From the NCBI GenBank assembly GCA_965216945.1, contig CBDCGU010000003.1, forward strand, positions 1,116,001-1,180,000: a DNA stretch of 64,000 nt, written 5' to 3'. The DNA is from DATHZQ01 sp965216945 (GTDB taxonomy: Bacteria > Actinomycetota > Acidimicrobiia > Spongiisociales > UBA5794). Positions 50,642 through 59,729 of this stretch are shown here, one piece after another (positions within the stretch are counted from its first letter, which is position 1; each line of letters opens with the position of its first letter). The position numbers and the translations under genes are program-made. The notes under the pieces were generated by a model. It had not been told where the DNA came from, did not search any database, and saw only the letters and a program-made list of their open reading frames with translations.

Positions 50642-51802
50642 CTACCGGTTGCCGCCCAGATCGAGCGTGTCGACCAGGTGCGGGGTGAACAGCTCGGGCT
50701 CCACCAGGAACGAGTCATGCCCCTTGTCCGAATGGACGGTGATCCAGCGGTAGGGGACGTCCGCCAGGTCGAGGTAGTGCACCATCTCTTGTTGCTCCTC
50801 CGGGTAGAAGCACACGTCGGAATCGATGGAGAAGACCATGTAGCGCTGGTGCTTGCATCGGGTGAACAGGTCGCTCAGCTCGTCGAGACCGGCCTCCTCG
50901 GCGAGATCGAACGTTTGCCAGGCATGCATGATCCGGAGGTAGCTGTTGGCGTCGAAACGGTTCACGAACTTCTGCCCCTGGTGCCACATGTACGACTCGA
51001 GAACGTGGTTGAGCCGGTAGGTGCCCGGACCCTCGGACTGGTCGAGAATCTCATGCCGGGCCCGATCCTGGAGCGATCGCAGCGAGACGAACGTCTTGTG
51101 ACCGATCATGCGGGCAAGACCCAGCCCCTGCTCCGGTGGCGGACCGCCGTAGTAGTCGCCGCCGGCGAAGTGAGGATCGTTCTGGATGGCGTTGATCTGC
51201 TCGAAGTTGTGGATGAGCTGCAGCGGTGTGGCCCGGGCCCCGGCGGCGATGGGAATCGCCACGTCGACCAGGTCTGGGTAGCGGGTGGCCAGCGACAGCA
51301 CCATCACGCCCCCCGTGGAACCGCCGACCGCGGCATGCAGCTTCTCGATCCCGAGATGCTCGAGCAGCGGCAGGTGGGCATCCACCATGTCTGCGAAGCA
51401 GACGTTGGGGAAGCTCGAGCCGTAGGGCCTCCCGGTGCGAGGGTTGGTCGACGCCGGCCCGGTGGACCCGTAGCACCCGCCGAGGTAGTTGGCGCAGATG
51501 ACGAAGAATCGATCGGTGTCGATCGCTTTCCCCGGGCCGATGAACCCATCCCACCATCCGTGGTGCAACTCGTCGGTCCACCGCTCGCCGACGGCGGGCA
51601 CCGCGGGGTTGTACCCGGCGGCGTGCTGGTTACCGGTCAACGCATGGAACACGACGATGGCGTTGGACCGGTCCGCATCGAGCGTGCCATAGGTCTCATA
51701 TGCGATCGTGACCTCGTCGAGCCTCGATCCGCAGTGCAGAACGAACGGTTCGGCTGGGCTGCCGAACGTGAAGAACTGGGTCTCGACGGTTCCGATGCTC
51801 AC
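50642..51802 (-). CDS. metX: Homoserine O-acetyltransferase
   Basis: 386 residues from GTG 51802, with GGGAGGAACCGA upstream. Alpha/beta hydrolase fold of the MetX family: IVVFHALTGNQHAAGY, nucleophile VGGSTGGVMVLSLA (Ser162), RHEILDQSEG-type central region, acid in SIDSDVCFYP and His in SDKGHDSFLVEP. It activates homoserine for methionine synthesis by O-acylation (acetyl or succinyl specificity not decided). The frame stays open upstream to 51919 through a repeated leader, see the repeat entry. Confidence 0.95.
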   Translation of the reverse strand: MSIGTVETQFFTFGSPAEPFVLHCGSRLDEVTIAYETYGTLDADRSNAIVVFHALTGNQHAAGYNPAVPAVGERWTDELHHGWWDGFIGPGKAIDTDRFFVICANYLGGCYGSTGPASTNPRTGRPYGSSFPNVCFADMVDAHLPLLEHLGIEKLHAAVGGSTGGVMVLSLATRYPDLVDVAIPIAAGARATPLQLIHNFEQINAIQNDPHFAGGDYYGGPPPEQGLGLARMIGHKTFVSLRSLQDRARHEILDQSEGPGTYRLNHVLESYMWHQGQKFVNRFDANSYLRIMHAWQTFDLAEEAGLDELSDLFTRCKHQRYMVFSIDSDVCFYPEEQQEMVHYLDLADVPYRWITVHSDKGHDSFLVEPELFTPHLVDTLDLGGNR

Positions 51803-51861
51803 TCGGTTCCTCCCGGCGGGGCACCATAGGCACATGGACACCGGGTGCGGAACGTCCCTTC

Positions 51862-51902
51862 GCCGCGCTGCGACTCGAGGAAGCCGCGCTGCGTCTCGAG
51901 GA
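51862..51902. repeat. Two tandem 20-bp copies (21-bp period) in the metX leader
   Basis: GCCGCGCTGCGACTCGAGGA at 51862-51881 recurs at 51883-51902 with one substitution (A to T). The period of 21 bases equals seven codons and is in frame with metX on the minus strand, where it would read PRDAARL-PRVAARR. The leader upstream of metX may contain a regulatory element, or an N-terminal extension; no known SAM riboswitch pattern was recognised. Confidence 0.6.
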
Positions 51903-51979
51903 ATTGACCCTTGCGTCATCAGGATCGATCGTTAATCTCCGGAGTCAGGTGAGGGGTAGCAGGTGTAAAGGGGATACCT

Positions 51980-53143
51980 GTGGTGGGTGACGGTAGGTAC
52001 GGGCGAGTCGGCGCAGATCGTGTCACTTTGTTGCTTGCAGAGTCGCGCGACGTCATCGAATCGCTCGGTCGCGAGAACACGCTTGCGGAGCGCTTTGCGT
52101 CGGCGAATCCTGACGCCCCCCGCATCGAGACGATGACGGTCCCGGCATGGCGGGCCGATGTGCTCGCCGATCGGCTGCAACACGCCGATCTGCCATCCAT
52201 CACCCCGGCGCCGGGTCTGCAGACATGGCTCGAGCTGCAGCGGACTGCTCCGACACTCCCGGACGATGCCGTGCTGTGTGTCATGTCGGTGTCGGATGCC
52301 CTGACGGCCCGCGTGGTTCGCGTTCTCGAGAACGATCGCCTGCTGCAGCTACCCGACGACTACGCCGACACCTGGAACGACGAACAGCGTGCGTGGCTGG
52401 ACGAGCACTGTGCGCCGGCGCCGCTCGACATCGCGGAGCTGGCGCAGGCCACCTCCGACATCGCGGCACTCCTGAAGGCGCGTGAGTGCGAGCTGCTCAC
52501 CTTCAATGTTTCGACATACGTTCCCGACGAGGTCGAGCGGCAATACCGCGGCAGCCATCCTGAGTCGTTCGCCGTCACGGCGAGCAGGCTGAACCTGATG
52601 CTCGACAGCCTCCCCGACGAAGCGGCTCACAACGTGCTCGACGTCGATCGGATCGTCGCAGAGATCGGCGGGCAACACGCCGTACTGGGTCCCGGGCGAT
52701 ACACCGAGGAGGCGCTCGCCGAGATAGCCGAAGAGGCAGCTGCACTTGTGCTCGACATCCCGGACATCAGTCGCCGGTTCAGCCCCGACACGATGCGGCT
52801 GTCCGTGCCCCGCTACGACCGGCGCACCAAATCCGGGGTGCTCCTCGAGTGGCACCGAACCGCACCGACCGCCTTCGGGGCCGGGGACGTGCTCTTCGAC
52901 GTGAGGTTCGACAACATCCACACCCGGCTCAACCCTGCCGTCGCCCACCGTGCGAAGCGCAGCCTCCGGGTGTCCGTGGTCGCCACTCGGGCCGGCTTCC
53001 TGTCCAAGACGCTGGTGCCGGTCGGTGGACAGATCGACGTCGGCACGACTGTTGGTGTCGTCACCGATTCTCCGAACACGCTGGCACCAGTCACCGAGCC
53101 GGCGGCGAAGTTCCCGGTCGGCGTGAGCGTGGCGACACGATGA
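51980..53143 (+). CDS. SGNH-like protein with lipoyl-like C-terminal domain lacking the lysine
   Basis: 387 residues; GTG 51980 has AAAGGGG upstream. Residues about 95-255 resemble the second half of the next protein (FNVSTYVPDEVERQYRG, ASRLNLMLDSL, NVLDVDRIVAEIGGQ), pointing to an SGNH-type fold. Residues 285-365 have the two-half layout of a biotinyl/lipoyl domain: SGVLLEWHRTAPTAFGAGDVLFDV then GFLSKTLVPVGGQIDVGTTVGVVTD. At the turn where the modified Lys should be the sequence is FDNI (Asn312), so it cannot carry lipoate or biotin in the usual way. Function unknown. It overlaps the next gene by ATGA. Confidence 0.75.
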   Translation: MVGDGRYGRVGADRVTLLLAESRDVIESLGRENTLAERFASANPDAPRIETMTVPAWRADVLADRLQHADLPSITPAPGLQTWLELQRTAPTLPDDAVLCVMSVSDALTARVVRVLENDRLLQLPDDYADTWNDEQRAWLDEHCAPAPLDIAELAQATSDIAALLKARECELLTFNVSTYVPDEVERQYRGSHPESFAVTASRLNLMLDSLPDEAAHNVLDVDRIVAEIGGQHAVLGPGRYTEEALAEIAEEAAALVLDIPDISRRFSPDTMRLSVPRYDRRTKSGVLLEWHRTAPTAFGAGDVLFDVRFDNIHTRLNPAVAHRAKRSLRVSVVATRAGFLSKTLVPVGGQIDVGTTVGVVTDSPNTLAPVTEPAAKFPVGVSVATR

Positions 53144-54150
53144 CCGACCGCACAGCGCGCCGAGCGCGACCACTCAAACGGCGGCTCCTCAAGGCGGCAC
53201 GTCACGTCGTCGGTGAGCGTGGTTCATTCGAGACGGCGACGCGGAGCGTCCGCAACGCAGCCCGCCTCGCCGTCGGAAAGCCGATCACCCGACCCAACCT
53301 GTTTGCGGTCCGCAGAGGAGATCGCCCGCGATTTGGTGTCTATGCGTTCGGCGGGTGCGATCTCAACACCGTGGTCGCCGCGGGCCCGGCACTTGCTCGT
53401 GATTACGACGGCCCCGTCTGTGTGGGGTCGTTTGCGAATGCTCCGATGTCCCACACCCAGGTCGTCCTCCAGACGCTCGATCCGCCGCGCGCCGACACGA
53501 TTGCGGAGGTGTCGCAACGCCTCAGCCTCCCCGATGGCTACTTCGATCCGGTCCTCTTCACCCCGGACTTCACCGTTCCCGATCAGGTGGGCGTCGGCTC
53601 CTTCCCCAAGCGGGTGGTGGTGCTGTCGCCGTCGTCGGACGTGTCGCGCACGCTGTACGAGCACCGCGAGCACGGATACGTCGTCGACCCCGGAGGCTGG
53701 TGGCTGACAACCAGCATGGAGGCGGTGTTGCAGGACCTGTCGACGGCGAAATGGTTCGCCTCGACGTTCCGCAAGGTGGGCCAGATCTCGGTGGAGGGCT
53801 CGATGGGGAACTTCGAGCGAATCATCACCGAAGTCCGCAAACGCACCGGTGCGCACGTGGTCATGATGAACGTCTTGACCGTCGATCCGGGCAAGGCAGC
53901 CCTCGATTACCAACGATCGAGCAGCCCCAACTCGGTCAGACGGCGGCGATTCGACCTGGCGCTCGGAGAAATGTGCGACTCGCTGGACGTGCCGATCGTG
54001 GACGTCGATCGTATCGCCAAGAGACAAGGCATCTCGGGACAGGCCGACTATGTCCACTACACCCCCGACCAGAGGCAGAGCATCGCCCGGGAGCTCCACG
54101 CGCTGTTGATGGCCGAGGATGTGTTCGCGATGGCACAGGCCGGCCGCTGA
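53140..54150 (+). CDS. SGNH/GDSL-like protein
   Basis: 336 residues. A basic N-terminus (RRARPLKRRLLKAARHVVGE), then a domain with YAFGGCDLNTVVAAG where a GDS motif would be (GGCDLN, no nucleophilic Ser seen), an alpha/beta middle (VVVLSPSSDVSRTLYEHR, GAHVVMMNVLTVDPG), and DVDRIAKRQGISGQADYVHYTPDQRQ, similar to the preceding protein. The His near the C-terminus is in the SGNH position, but the catalytic Ser is unclear, so activity is uncertain. Co-transcribed and probably complexed with the lipoyl-like protein. Confidence 0.7.
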   Translation: MTDRTARRARPLKRRLLKAARHVVGERGSFETATRSVRNAARLAVGKPITRPNLFAVRRGDRPRFGVYAFGGCDLNTVVAAGPALARDYDGPVCVGSFANAPMSHTQVVLQTLDPPRADTIAEVSQRLSLPDGYFDPVLFTPDFTVPDQVGVGSFPKRVVVLSPSSDVSRTLYEHREHGYVVDPGGWWLTTSMEAVLQDLSTAKWFASTFRKVGQISVEGSMGNFERIITEVRKRTGAHVVMMNVLTVDPGKAALDYQRSSSPNSVRRRRFDLALGEMCDSLDVPIVDVDRIAKRQGISGQADYVHYTPDQRQSIARELHALLMAEDVFAMAQAGR

Positions 54151-54212
54151 GAGCGGCGAAGGCAGGGCATGGCAATCCGGGACGAATGGAGCTGCTCCCG
54201 GACGGGATGACG

Positions 54213-55712
54213 TCAGCCCGGATAGCGCAACACGAGGTGAACGGGCACCAGGGCATCCAGCTCCCGCAACGCCCGGTCGCCCTTGCGCCACTCGTCTGCG
54301 TCGATCACGAGCATCCCGCTGGGTCGCCGGTTGAGGATGCGCCGGGTCGGCGAGACGATCTCGTAGAGCTCGAGATCTTCGAGCCGCACCGTCAACACCG
54401 CGCCTTCCGTCGTCCAGCTCACGCCGTCTCTCCCGACGATGAGCCGGCGTTGCCCCTGCCGTTTGGGGTTGGCCGATCGATATGAGCGTCCCTTGACCGC
54501 GACGTCGCGGTAGGACCGCGGAGTCAGCCCGATGTCGTAGTCGGGGTGTGGGATCACGTAGGACCGGTCGATCACCTCGGATGCGGCGCAGACGACCTCG
54601 TCCGTGGTCAGGGTGCGATAGGTTGCGGCGATCTCCTCGATGGTCCTCACCTCGTCGCCACAAAGCGCGTCGACGGCGAGGCGATGGACCTCCGTGCGCG
54701 CAAGGTGATCGGCGTCGATGGCGTCCCCATCGGGATCTCTCGCCAGCTGGTCGAGCTCGTCGGGGGTCGGCCCACGGCGGGCGAAATCGCGGAGTACCTT
54801 CATGAACTCGCTGCTCACGCGGGCCCCGAGGTGCCGCTCACAATCCACGCCGAAGAACACGAACGCATCGGTCGTCGTGAGCCGGGCGTAGCTTGCGGCA
54901 ACGGAGTAGACAAGCCCGAGCTCGTGCCTGAGCCGCTGCATCAGGCGCTTTCCGAGGATGGCCGCCCCAGCCGCCAGCGCGGTCGAACGTGTGCTTCCCG
55001 CCCCGAGGCACACGCCGGCGGGCTGCGATCCGAGCCGCACCTGTCGAGTCGGGCGATCGCCGAACATCGGATCGGTAGCGACCGACTTCATGAGGCCGGA
55101 TCCCCCCGGCAGCGGCAAGCGCAGGCCATCGGGGGGAGGTGCGGTCATCACGAGCACCGCGTTCGCCTTCGTGAAGTAGCGAGCGGCCCAGGCCTCGACG
55201 TCGGCTGCCCCGATCAAGCCGATGCCGAGCTCGGGATAGCCAAGCAAGCCGGGACCTTGTGGACCATGCCACAACGACAGCATCCGCTCGAAGTTGGTGG
55301 TCTCATGGCCGAGCGCCTCGGCGCGCAGCACCTGTGCCTCCGTTGGCAGCCGTGCCAGAGGCAGGTCGGCCAGGGAGCGACACACATCGGACACGAATGA
55401 GGTGACGTCGGCCAGGCCGCCGGTGGCGTGGAACGTCGTCGTTCGAGCGCCGACCTGACCATTGAACGAATACCCGGCATCGTGAAATGGCGTGAGAGCC
55501 AGATGCTCGGTGAGATGCGTGATCCCTGCAGTCGCCAGCGTCTCGTCGGTCCTGCCGACGCGAAAGACCAACGACGCGGTCACTGGCGGCGGTGCGTCGA
55601 TCCACCAGACCGTCACACCGTCGACATGAGATCGATTGATGATGGGTGATTGAAATGCTGCCACGATTGGAAAAGTCGCCCTGGCCCGGCAACCACGGCG
55701 AGCGTAGGCCAT
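54213..55712 (-). CDS. M16-family (insulinase-like) metallopeptidase
   Basis: 499 residues. Zinc motif HLTEH (His66, Glu69, His70) in ATAGITHLTEHLALTPF, with the downstream Glu in LRAEALGHETTNFER. The middle region GVCLGAGSTRSTALAAGAAIL and RLRHELGLVYSVAASYARL is the second M16 half. It is a complete two-domain protein of the bacterial type. Start uncertain: ATG 55712 or GTG 55664, neither with a strong ribosome-binding site. Targets unknown; possibly peptide processing. Confidence 0.88.
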   Translation of the reverse strand: MAYARRGCRARATFPIVAAFQSPIINRSHVDGVTVWWIDAPPPVTASLVFRVGRTDETLATAGITHLTEHLALTPFHDAGYSFNGQVGARTTTFHATGGLADVTSFVSDVCRSLADLPLARLPTEAQVLRAEALGHETTNFERMLSLWHGPQGPGLLGYPELGIGLIGAADVEAWAARYFTKANAVLVMTAPPPDGLRLPLPGGSGLMKSVATDPMFGDRPTRQVRLGSQPAGVCLGAGSTRSTALAAGAAILGKRLMQRLRHELGLVYSVAASYARLTTTDAFVFFGVDCERHLGARVSSEFMKVLRDFARRGPTPDELDQLARDPDGDAIDADHLARTEVHRLAVDALCGDEVRTIEEIAATYRTLTTDEVVCAASEVIDRSYVIPHPDYDIGLTPRSYRDVAVKGRSYRSANPKRQGQRRLIVGRDGVSWTTEGAVLTVRLEDLELYEIVSPTRRILNRRPSGMLVIDADEWRKGDRALRELDALVPVHLVLRYPG

Positions 55713-55811
55713 GGAGCGGCGATCGCCAATAGGCCACAGGACTCAACGTGGGTCGATCGGCTGCGGGAAGTGCGCCGGCTCGAGCTGGTCCTACGTGGAC
55801 GGCCGAACGCC

Positions 55812-58304
55812 CTACGAACCGGCCTCAATCAGCTCGGTCAGCTCCTCGGCAGCGATCTCGGCGACTGCTCTTGCTTTCAGCGTGCGGCGCTGCACCGTCG
55901 CCAGCCGCACCTCGGCGGCCTCCAACTTCTCTTCGATCTCTGCGGAGGGATCCAGGGCGGCGCCTGTCCGCAGACGGGCGACAACACCATCGGCGCGCTG
56001 CAACTCGGCCTCCAACCGGCGCAACCGCCGCTGGGCAGCATCGGACCGCTCCTCGGCGGCGCGCAGGGCAGCCGTCGCCTCGGTTTCCGGACCGGCTGTC
56101 AAGTCAACCGGGGCTCCCGCGGCGATCGCCGCCGCCAGCGGAAGCGCCGCCATGGTGCGCATGAGGTCGTCTCCGTCCGGGTCGAGCATGCCGTCGGAAC
56201 GGAGCCGCATCGGGACGAGGACGAGGTCGCCATCCCCCACGGCTTGGCGAACGTCCGATTGACCGTCTACGACCAGCACGCCGGCGGGGATCCGCACGTT
56301 GTCGAGCATCGCCTCGAGCTCCGTTTGGAACTCGGCGAGATCGTGGCGCTCGGCGGCCCTCGCCACGAGGCGGATGGAGTTCTTGCTCCACTGCTGAGTG
56401 CGGGTGAACAGGTACGCCGTCAACAGGGCCAGTCGGGAGGCGTCGTCGCCGTTCCACCACACGTCGATGCGACGCCGTCGTGGCTTTGCCTGCTCGAGGG
56501 CCTCCCAACGCAGCGGGTCGGTTGCGACCGCAACGACGTTCTTGCCAAGGCGCATCACGTCCTGCAGCAACTCGCGATAGTCGCTGATCGCGCTCGCATC
56601 GTCGTGCTCGGGCCACCCGAACAGCACGGTGTTGGCACCGATCGGCCCGACACCGAAGGACTGGACGATCACGGGCAGCGCTTCGATCGCATCCGGAGCG
56701 AGCACGGCCAGGCACAGTACGTCGAGACCCTCGGCGTCGGCCTCGGCGCGCATCGCCTCCTCCACCTCCGCCCGCTCCCGCCGCTTGAGGGCACCCGAGC
56801 CTTGGACCACCTGCGCAACCGCGGAGAGACCGCTCGCGCCCTCCAGCCATGCGGCGAATCGCATCAGGCGGAGGCGGCGCGCCGGGTCCGCGGAGAACGC
56901 CAGAACCTGGGGGCGCCAGTTGCGTGAGTTCGTTCCCTCGCTCGCCAGCTGGCGGATGCTCTGCTTGGCCCGCTGGAAGTAGTGCGAATGTGCTGCATCG
57001 GCCCATCGCTCCGGATGCGGCCGGCGGGCCAGGTACGCATGGATGCCGAACATCACCACAACGGCCACACCACCCGCCAGCGGGCTGATCGCCAGCATCG
57101 CTCCAAGGCATGCCAGTGCGCCGAGCAGGCTCAGGCGGCGGTCGAAGTAGCGAAAGCGGGGCCGGAACGAAGGGCTCGATGCGGTGGCCTCGTAGTAGGT
57201 GGCGTAGTTGAGCAACCCGTAGGAGATGAGGAAGAACATCGACACGATGGGAGCGATCACGTTGAGGTTCCCCAACGAGATCGTCGCCAGCGCGATCACC
57301 AGCGACAGCAGCACTCCGCGGCGGGGATTTGCCGTGGGCCCCTCGCCCTTGGCGAACACGTGCAGCGCCGGAAACACCCGATCGGAGGCAAGCGACTGCA
57401 GGATCCGCGGCGCACCGAGGAACGACGCCATCGCCGAGGAGAGCGTTGCGGCGATCACCCCGGCGGCGACGAGGAATCCGATGCTCGCCACGGACCGCAA
57501 CGCCGTCGTGTCTTCGCTCAGGACGGCCAGCGGCACCGTGCCGGCCAAGAGCACCGCAAGGGTCACGTAGACGACGGTCGAGAGCCCGACGGCCGCAAAG
57601 GTGCCCACCGGCAGACTCTTGCCGGGATCGCGGAGGTCTCCCGACATGCTGACCCCCTGCGTGAACCCGGTCACGGCGGGAAAGAAGATCGCAAAGGTCG
57701 CCCAGAAGCCGAGCGACCCCGCGGGTGCGTTCCAGCTGCCGGCGAGCAGGTCTCCGTCGAACTTTGCGATCGCCCCGGCGTAGATCGACACGAGGGCGAC
57801 GAGAAGCACCACCAAGATCAGACCCTGGAACCGGCTTGCCGCATCGGCCCCCATCCAGGCCAGGACGAACAGGGCCAGGACGGCAACGCCGGCGATGATC
57901 TGCGGGCCGGCCTCGAGCTGCCATCCCACGATGGCAGCGACCGCCTCCCCGAACCCGATGGCGTAGAAGGCGATCGACACCGCCTGGGCGAGAAACAGGA
58001 CGATACCGATGGCGCCACCGAACTCGATACCGAGGGTGCGTGAGATGAGGTAGTAGTCGCCGCCACCACCGACCTCCATGTTGGTGGCGATGGCGGCGAG
58101 CGACATGCTCGTGAGCACCGAGACGGCGGTGGCGACGACGATGATCACGAGGGCGCTCCGCAGACCGGCGTTCCCCACGACAAAACCGAGGCGGAGGAAG
58201 AGGATGATGCCGAGGATCGTGAGGATCGACGGCATGAAGACGCCCACGAACGTCCCGAGATTGCCGCCGCCCGAGCTGCGCTCCACCTGTGTGCTCCTCA
58301 TCAC
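55812..58304 (-). CDS. Bacterial SLC12-like cation-chloride cotransporter (APC superfamily)
   Basis: 830 residues. About twelve transmembrane helices in the first 430 residues: GTFVGVFMPSILTILGIILF at helix 1, GGGGDYYLISRTLGIEFGGA, FAIFFPAVTGFTQGVSMSGD at helix 6, PRRGVLLSLVIALATISL. The soluble C-terminal half (QVLAFSADPARRLRLMRF to LLQDVMRLGKNVVAVATDP) corresponds to the SLC12 tail, and the last 100 residues are a Glu/Arg/Ala-rich coiled coil. Such proteins move Na+, K+ and Cl- or amino acids. The coiled coil may dimerise or tether it. It lies 57 bases downstream of the TetR gene. Confidence 0.88.
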   Translation of the reverse strand: MMRSTQVERSSGGGNLGTFVGVFMPSILTILGIILFLRLGFVVGNAGLRSALVIIVVATAVSVLTSMSLAAIATNMEVGGGGDYYLISRTLGIEFGGAIGIVLFLAQAVSIAFYAIGFGEAVAAIVGWQLEAGPQIIAGVAVLALFVLAWMGADAASRFQGLILVVLLVALVSIYAGAIAKFDGDLLAGSWNAPAGSLGFWATFAIFFPAVTGFTQGVSMSGDLRDPGKSLPVGTFAAVGLSTVVYVTLAVLLAGTVPLAVLSEDTTALRSVASIGFLVAAGVIAATLSSAMASFLGAPRILQSLASDRVFPALHVFAKGEGPTANPRRGVLLSLVIALATISLGNLNVIAPIVSMFFLISYGLLNYATYYEATASSPSFRPRFRYFDRRLSLLGALACLGAMLAISPLAGGVAVVVMFGIHAYLARRPHPERWADAAHSHYFQRAKQSIRQLASEGTNSRNWRPQVLAFSADPARRLRLMRFAAWLEGASGLSAVAQVVQGSGALKRRERAEVEEAMRAEADAEGLDVLCLAVLAPDAIEALPVIVQSFGVGPIGANTVLFGWPEHDDASAISDYRELLQDVMRLGKNVVAVATDPLRWEALEQAKPRRRRIDVWWNGDDASRLALLTAYLFTRTQQWSKNSIRLVARAAERHDLAEFQTELEAMLDNVRIPAGVLVVDGQSDVRQAVGDGDLVLVPMRLRSDGMLDPDGDDLMRTMAALPLAAAIAAGAPVDLTAGPETEATAALRAAEERSDAAQRRLRRLEAELQRADGVVARLRTGAALDPSAEIEEKLEAAEVRLATVQRRTLKARAVAEIAAEELTELIEAGS

Positions 58305-58360
58305 CCGTTGGGTGCAGCGACGTTACTGGCTCACCGGCTTCGAGCGCCGGTGGGGCGATC

Positions 58361-58954
58361 TCAGGCGGCGGCCCGCCAGCGCTTCAGCTCACCGCACACG
58401 CCATCGAGCATGGCGTCGACCTCACCGGGCCTCCCCGTGCGGGCGGCAACGTGAACGCCGAGCACGGCCGCCACGAGCAACTCCGAGCGCTGGTCGGCGA
58501 GAGCGTCGTCGAACACGGCACCGAGCGGAGCGCGCATCGCCAACCGGATCTTCTCGCGGTATTCCACCACGCGGGCGACCAGAGCGTCGTCGGTGACGGT
58601 GGCCATGAGGTTCACCACCAGGCACCCGCGATGGTCGGTGCGACGCACCCAGTCGCCGAGCGCCTCGAAGAAACGCTCGACTCGATCGAGTCCCGGCTCC
58701 GGACCCGCCAGGAGTCCCAAGATGTCGGCTTCCATGCGCGTTTCATAGCGATCGATCGCCAGCAGCATCAGCTGCTGCTTCGACCCGAAGGCGTTGTAGA
58801 TGCTCGACTGTGTGATTCCCAGGGCAGCTTCGAGCTCGCGAGTCGTGGTCGCCCGGTAGCCGCGCTCCCAAAACAGATCAACCGCGGCATCGAGCACGGC
58901 CGCCTCTGAGAACTGCCGTGGACGCCCGGGAGTGCGAGATGTGCGGCCCGTCAT
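58361..58954 (-). CDS. TetR-family regulator
   Basis: 197 residues from ATG 58954. Helix-turn-helix AAVLDAAVDLFWERGYRATT, TRELEAALGITQSSIYNAFGSK. The C-terminal domain contains HRGCLVVNL with a single Cys, seen in some redox- or aldehyde-responsive TetR proteins such as those of the AcnR/YxaF type, but not proof. It is divergent from the AhpD-like pair and followed by the SLC12 gene on the same strand. Confidence 0.92.
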   Translation of the reverse strand: MTGRTSRTPGRPRQFSEAAVLDAAVDLFWERGYRATTTRELEAALGITQSSIYNAFGSKQQLMLLAIDRYETRMEADILGLLAGPEPGLDRVERFFEALGDWVRRTDHRGCLVVNLMATVTDDALVARVVEYREKIRLAMRAPLGAVFDDALADQRSELLVAAVLGVHVAARTGRPGEVDAMLDGVCGELKRWRAAA

Positions 58955-59017
58955 TGCGGGCAGTCTATCGGTGGGTTGGGCCCCAGAACGCGTCCTACCA
59001 AACTCCGACACTTTCTA

Positions 59018-59029
59018 GAGCAGATGCTC
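59018..59029. promoter_or_regulatory. GAGCA-GA-TGCTC dyad between TetR and the AhpD-like genes
   Basis: GAGCA and TGCTC are exact inverted repeats with a two-base spacer in the 121-base divergent region. A wider inverted pair, CCTACC (58994-58999) and GGTAGG (59039-59044), encloses it. Either could be the operator for the TetR protein. Confidence 0.35.
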
Positions 59030-59075
59030 GAAAATATCGGTAGGGTCGGATGTGCGACAGAGAGGAGACGTCACG

Positions 59076-59714
59076 ATGGCGCAGCTGCCGTACATCGAGC
59101 CGCAAGACGCCGACCCCATCACCGCCCAGGTGTATGCCGACGCCGAAGCCCGCTTCGAGATGGTGCTCAACATCTTCAAGATCACCGGCAATGCCCCCGA
59201 GATCGCCGAGAAGATGTGGCAGATCTTCTTCGACATCCTGCAAGAAGGCCCGACCCTCGACTGGTACACGAAGGAACTGCTCATCCTGAAAGCCACCAAG
59301 ATGGGTGACTGTCTCTACTGCGTCACCCAGCACGAGGTCGTCTCGGCACGGCTGGGTGTGACCGAGGAGAAGCAAGCCCACATCGTGGGTGTCGAATATC
59401 GCGGGTCGGAGCACTACACGCCCGCAGAAGTCGCCATCCTCGACCTCTGCCAGCACGTCGTCCTCGACCCGGAGCAGATCCCCGCCGAGGTGTGGGCTCG
59501 GGTGAAAGAGCACTACGACGACGGCCAGATCGTCGAGATCGTCACGACCATTGGCGCATACCTGCAGGTCTCCAAGTTCGGCGACGCCCTCGGCGTTCAG
59601 CTCGAGGAGGTCTGGCACGGCCATCAACCGGTGCTCTTCAAGGCGGAGCCCCCGGCGAGCCGGGCCGCCCAGCATCATCTCGACCATTTCCTGGCGCAAG
59701 CCCCGGCTTCGTGA
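59076..59714 (+). CDS. AhpD-like (carboxymuconolactone decarboxylase family) protein with CxxC
   Basis: 212 residues from ATG 59076, with AGAGGAGA upstream. AhpD-type helical fold with the redox motif MGDCLYCVTQHE: Cys79, Cys82 and His86, so it should act as a peroxidase-type or disulfide-reducing protein. It is longer than a single CMD domain and has an extra helical C-terminus. Divergent from TetR and followed by its cysteine-less relative after 15 bases. Confidence 0.88.
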   Translation: MAQLPYIEPQDADPITAQVYADAEARFEMVLNIFKITGNAPEIAEKMWQIFFDILQEGPTLDWYTKELLILKATKMGDCLYCVTQHEVVSARLGVTEEKQAHIVGVEYRGSEHYTPAEVAILDLCQHVVLDPEQIPAEVWARVKEHYDDGQIVEIVTTIGAYLQVSKFGDALGVQLEEVWHGHQPVLFKAEPPASRAAQHHLDHFLAQAPAS

Positions 59715-59729
59715 GACGGAGGAGACATC

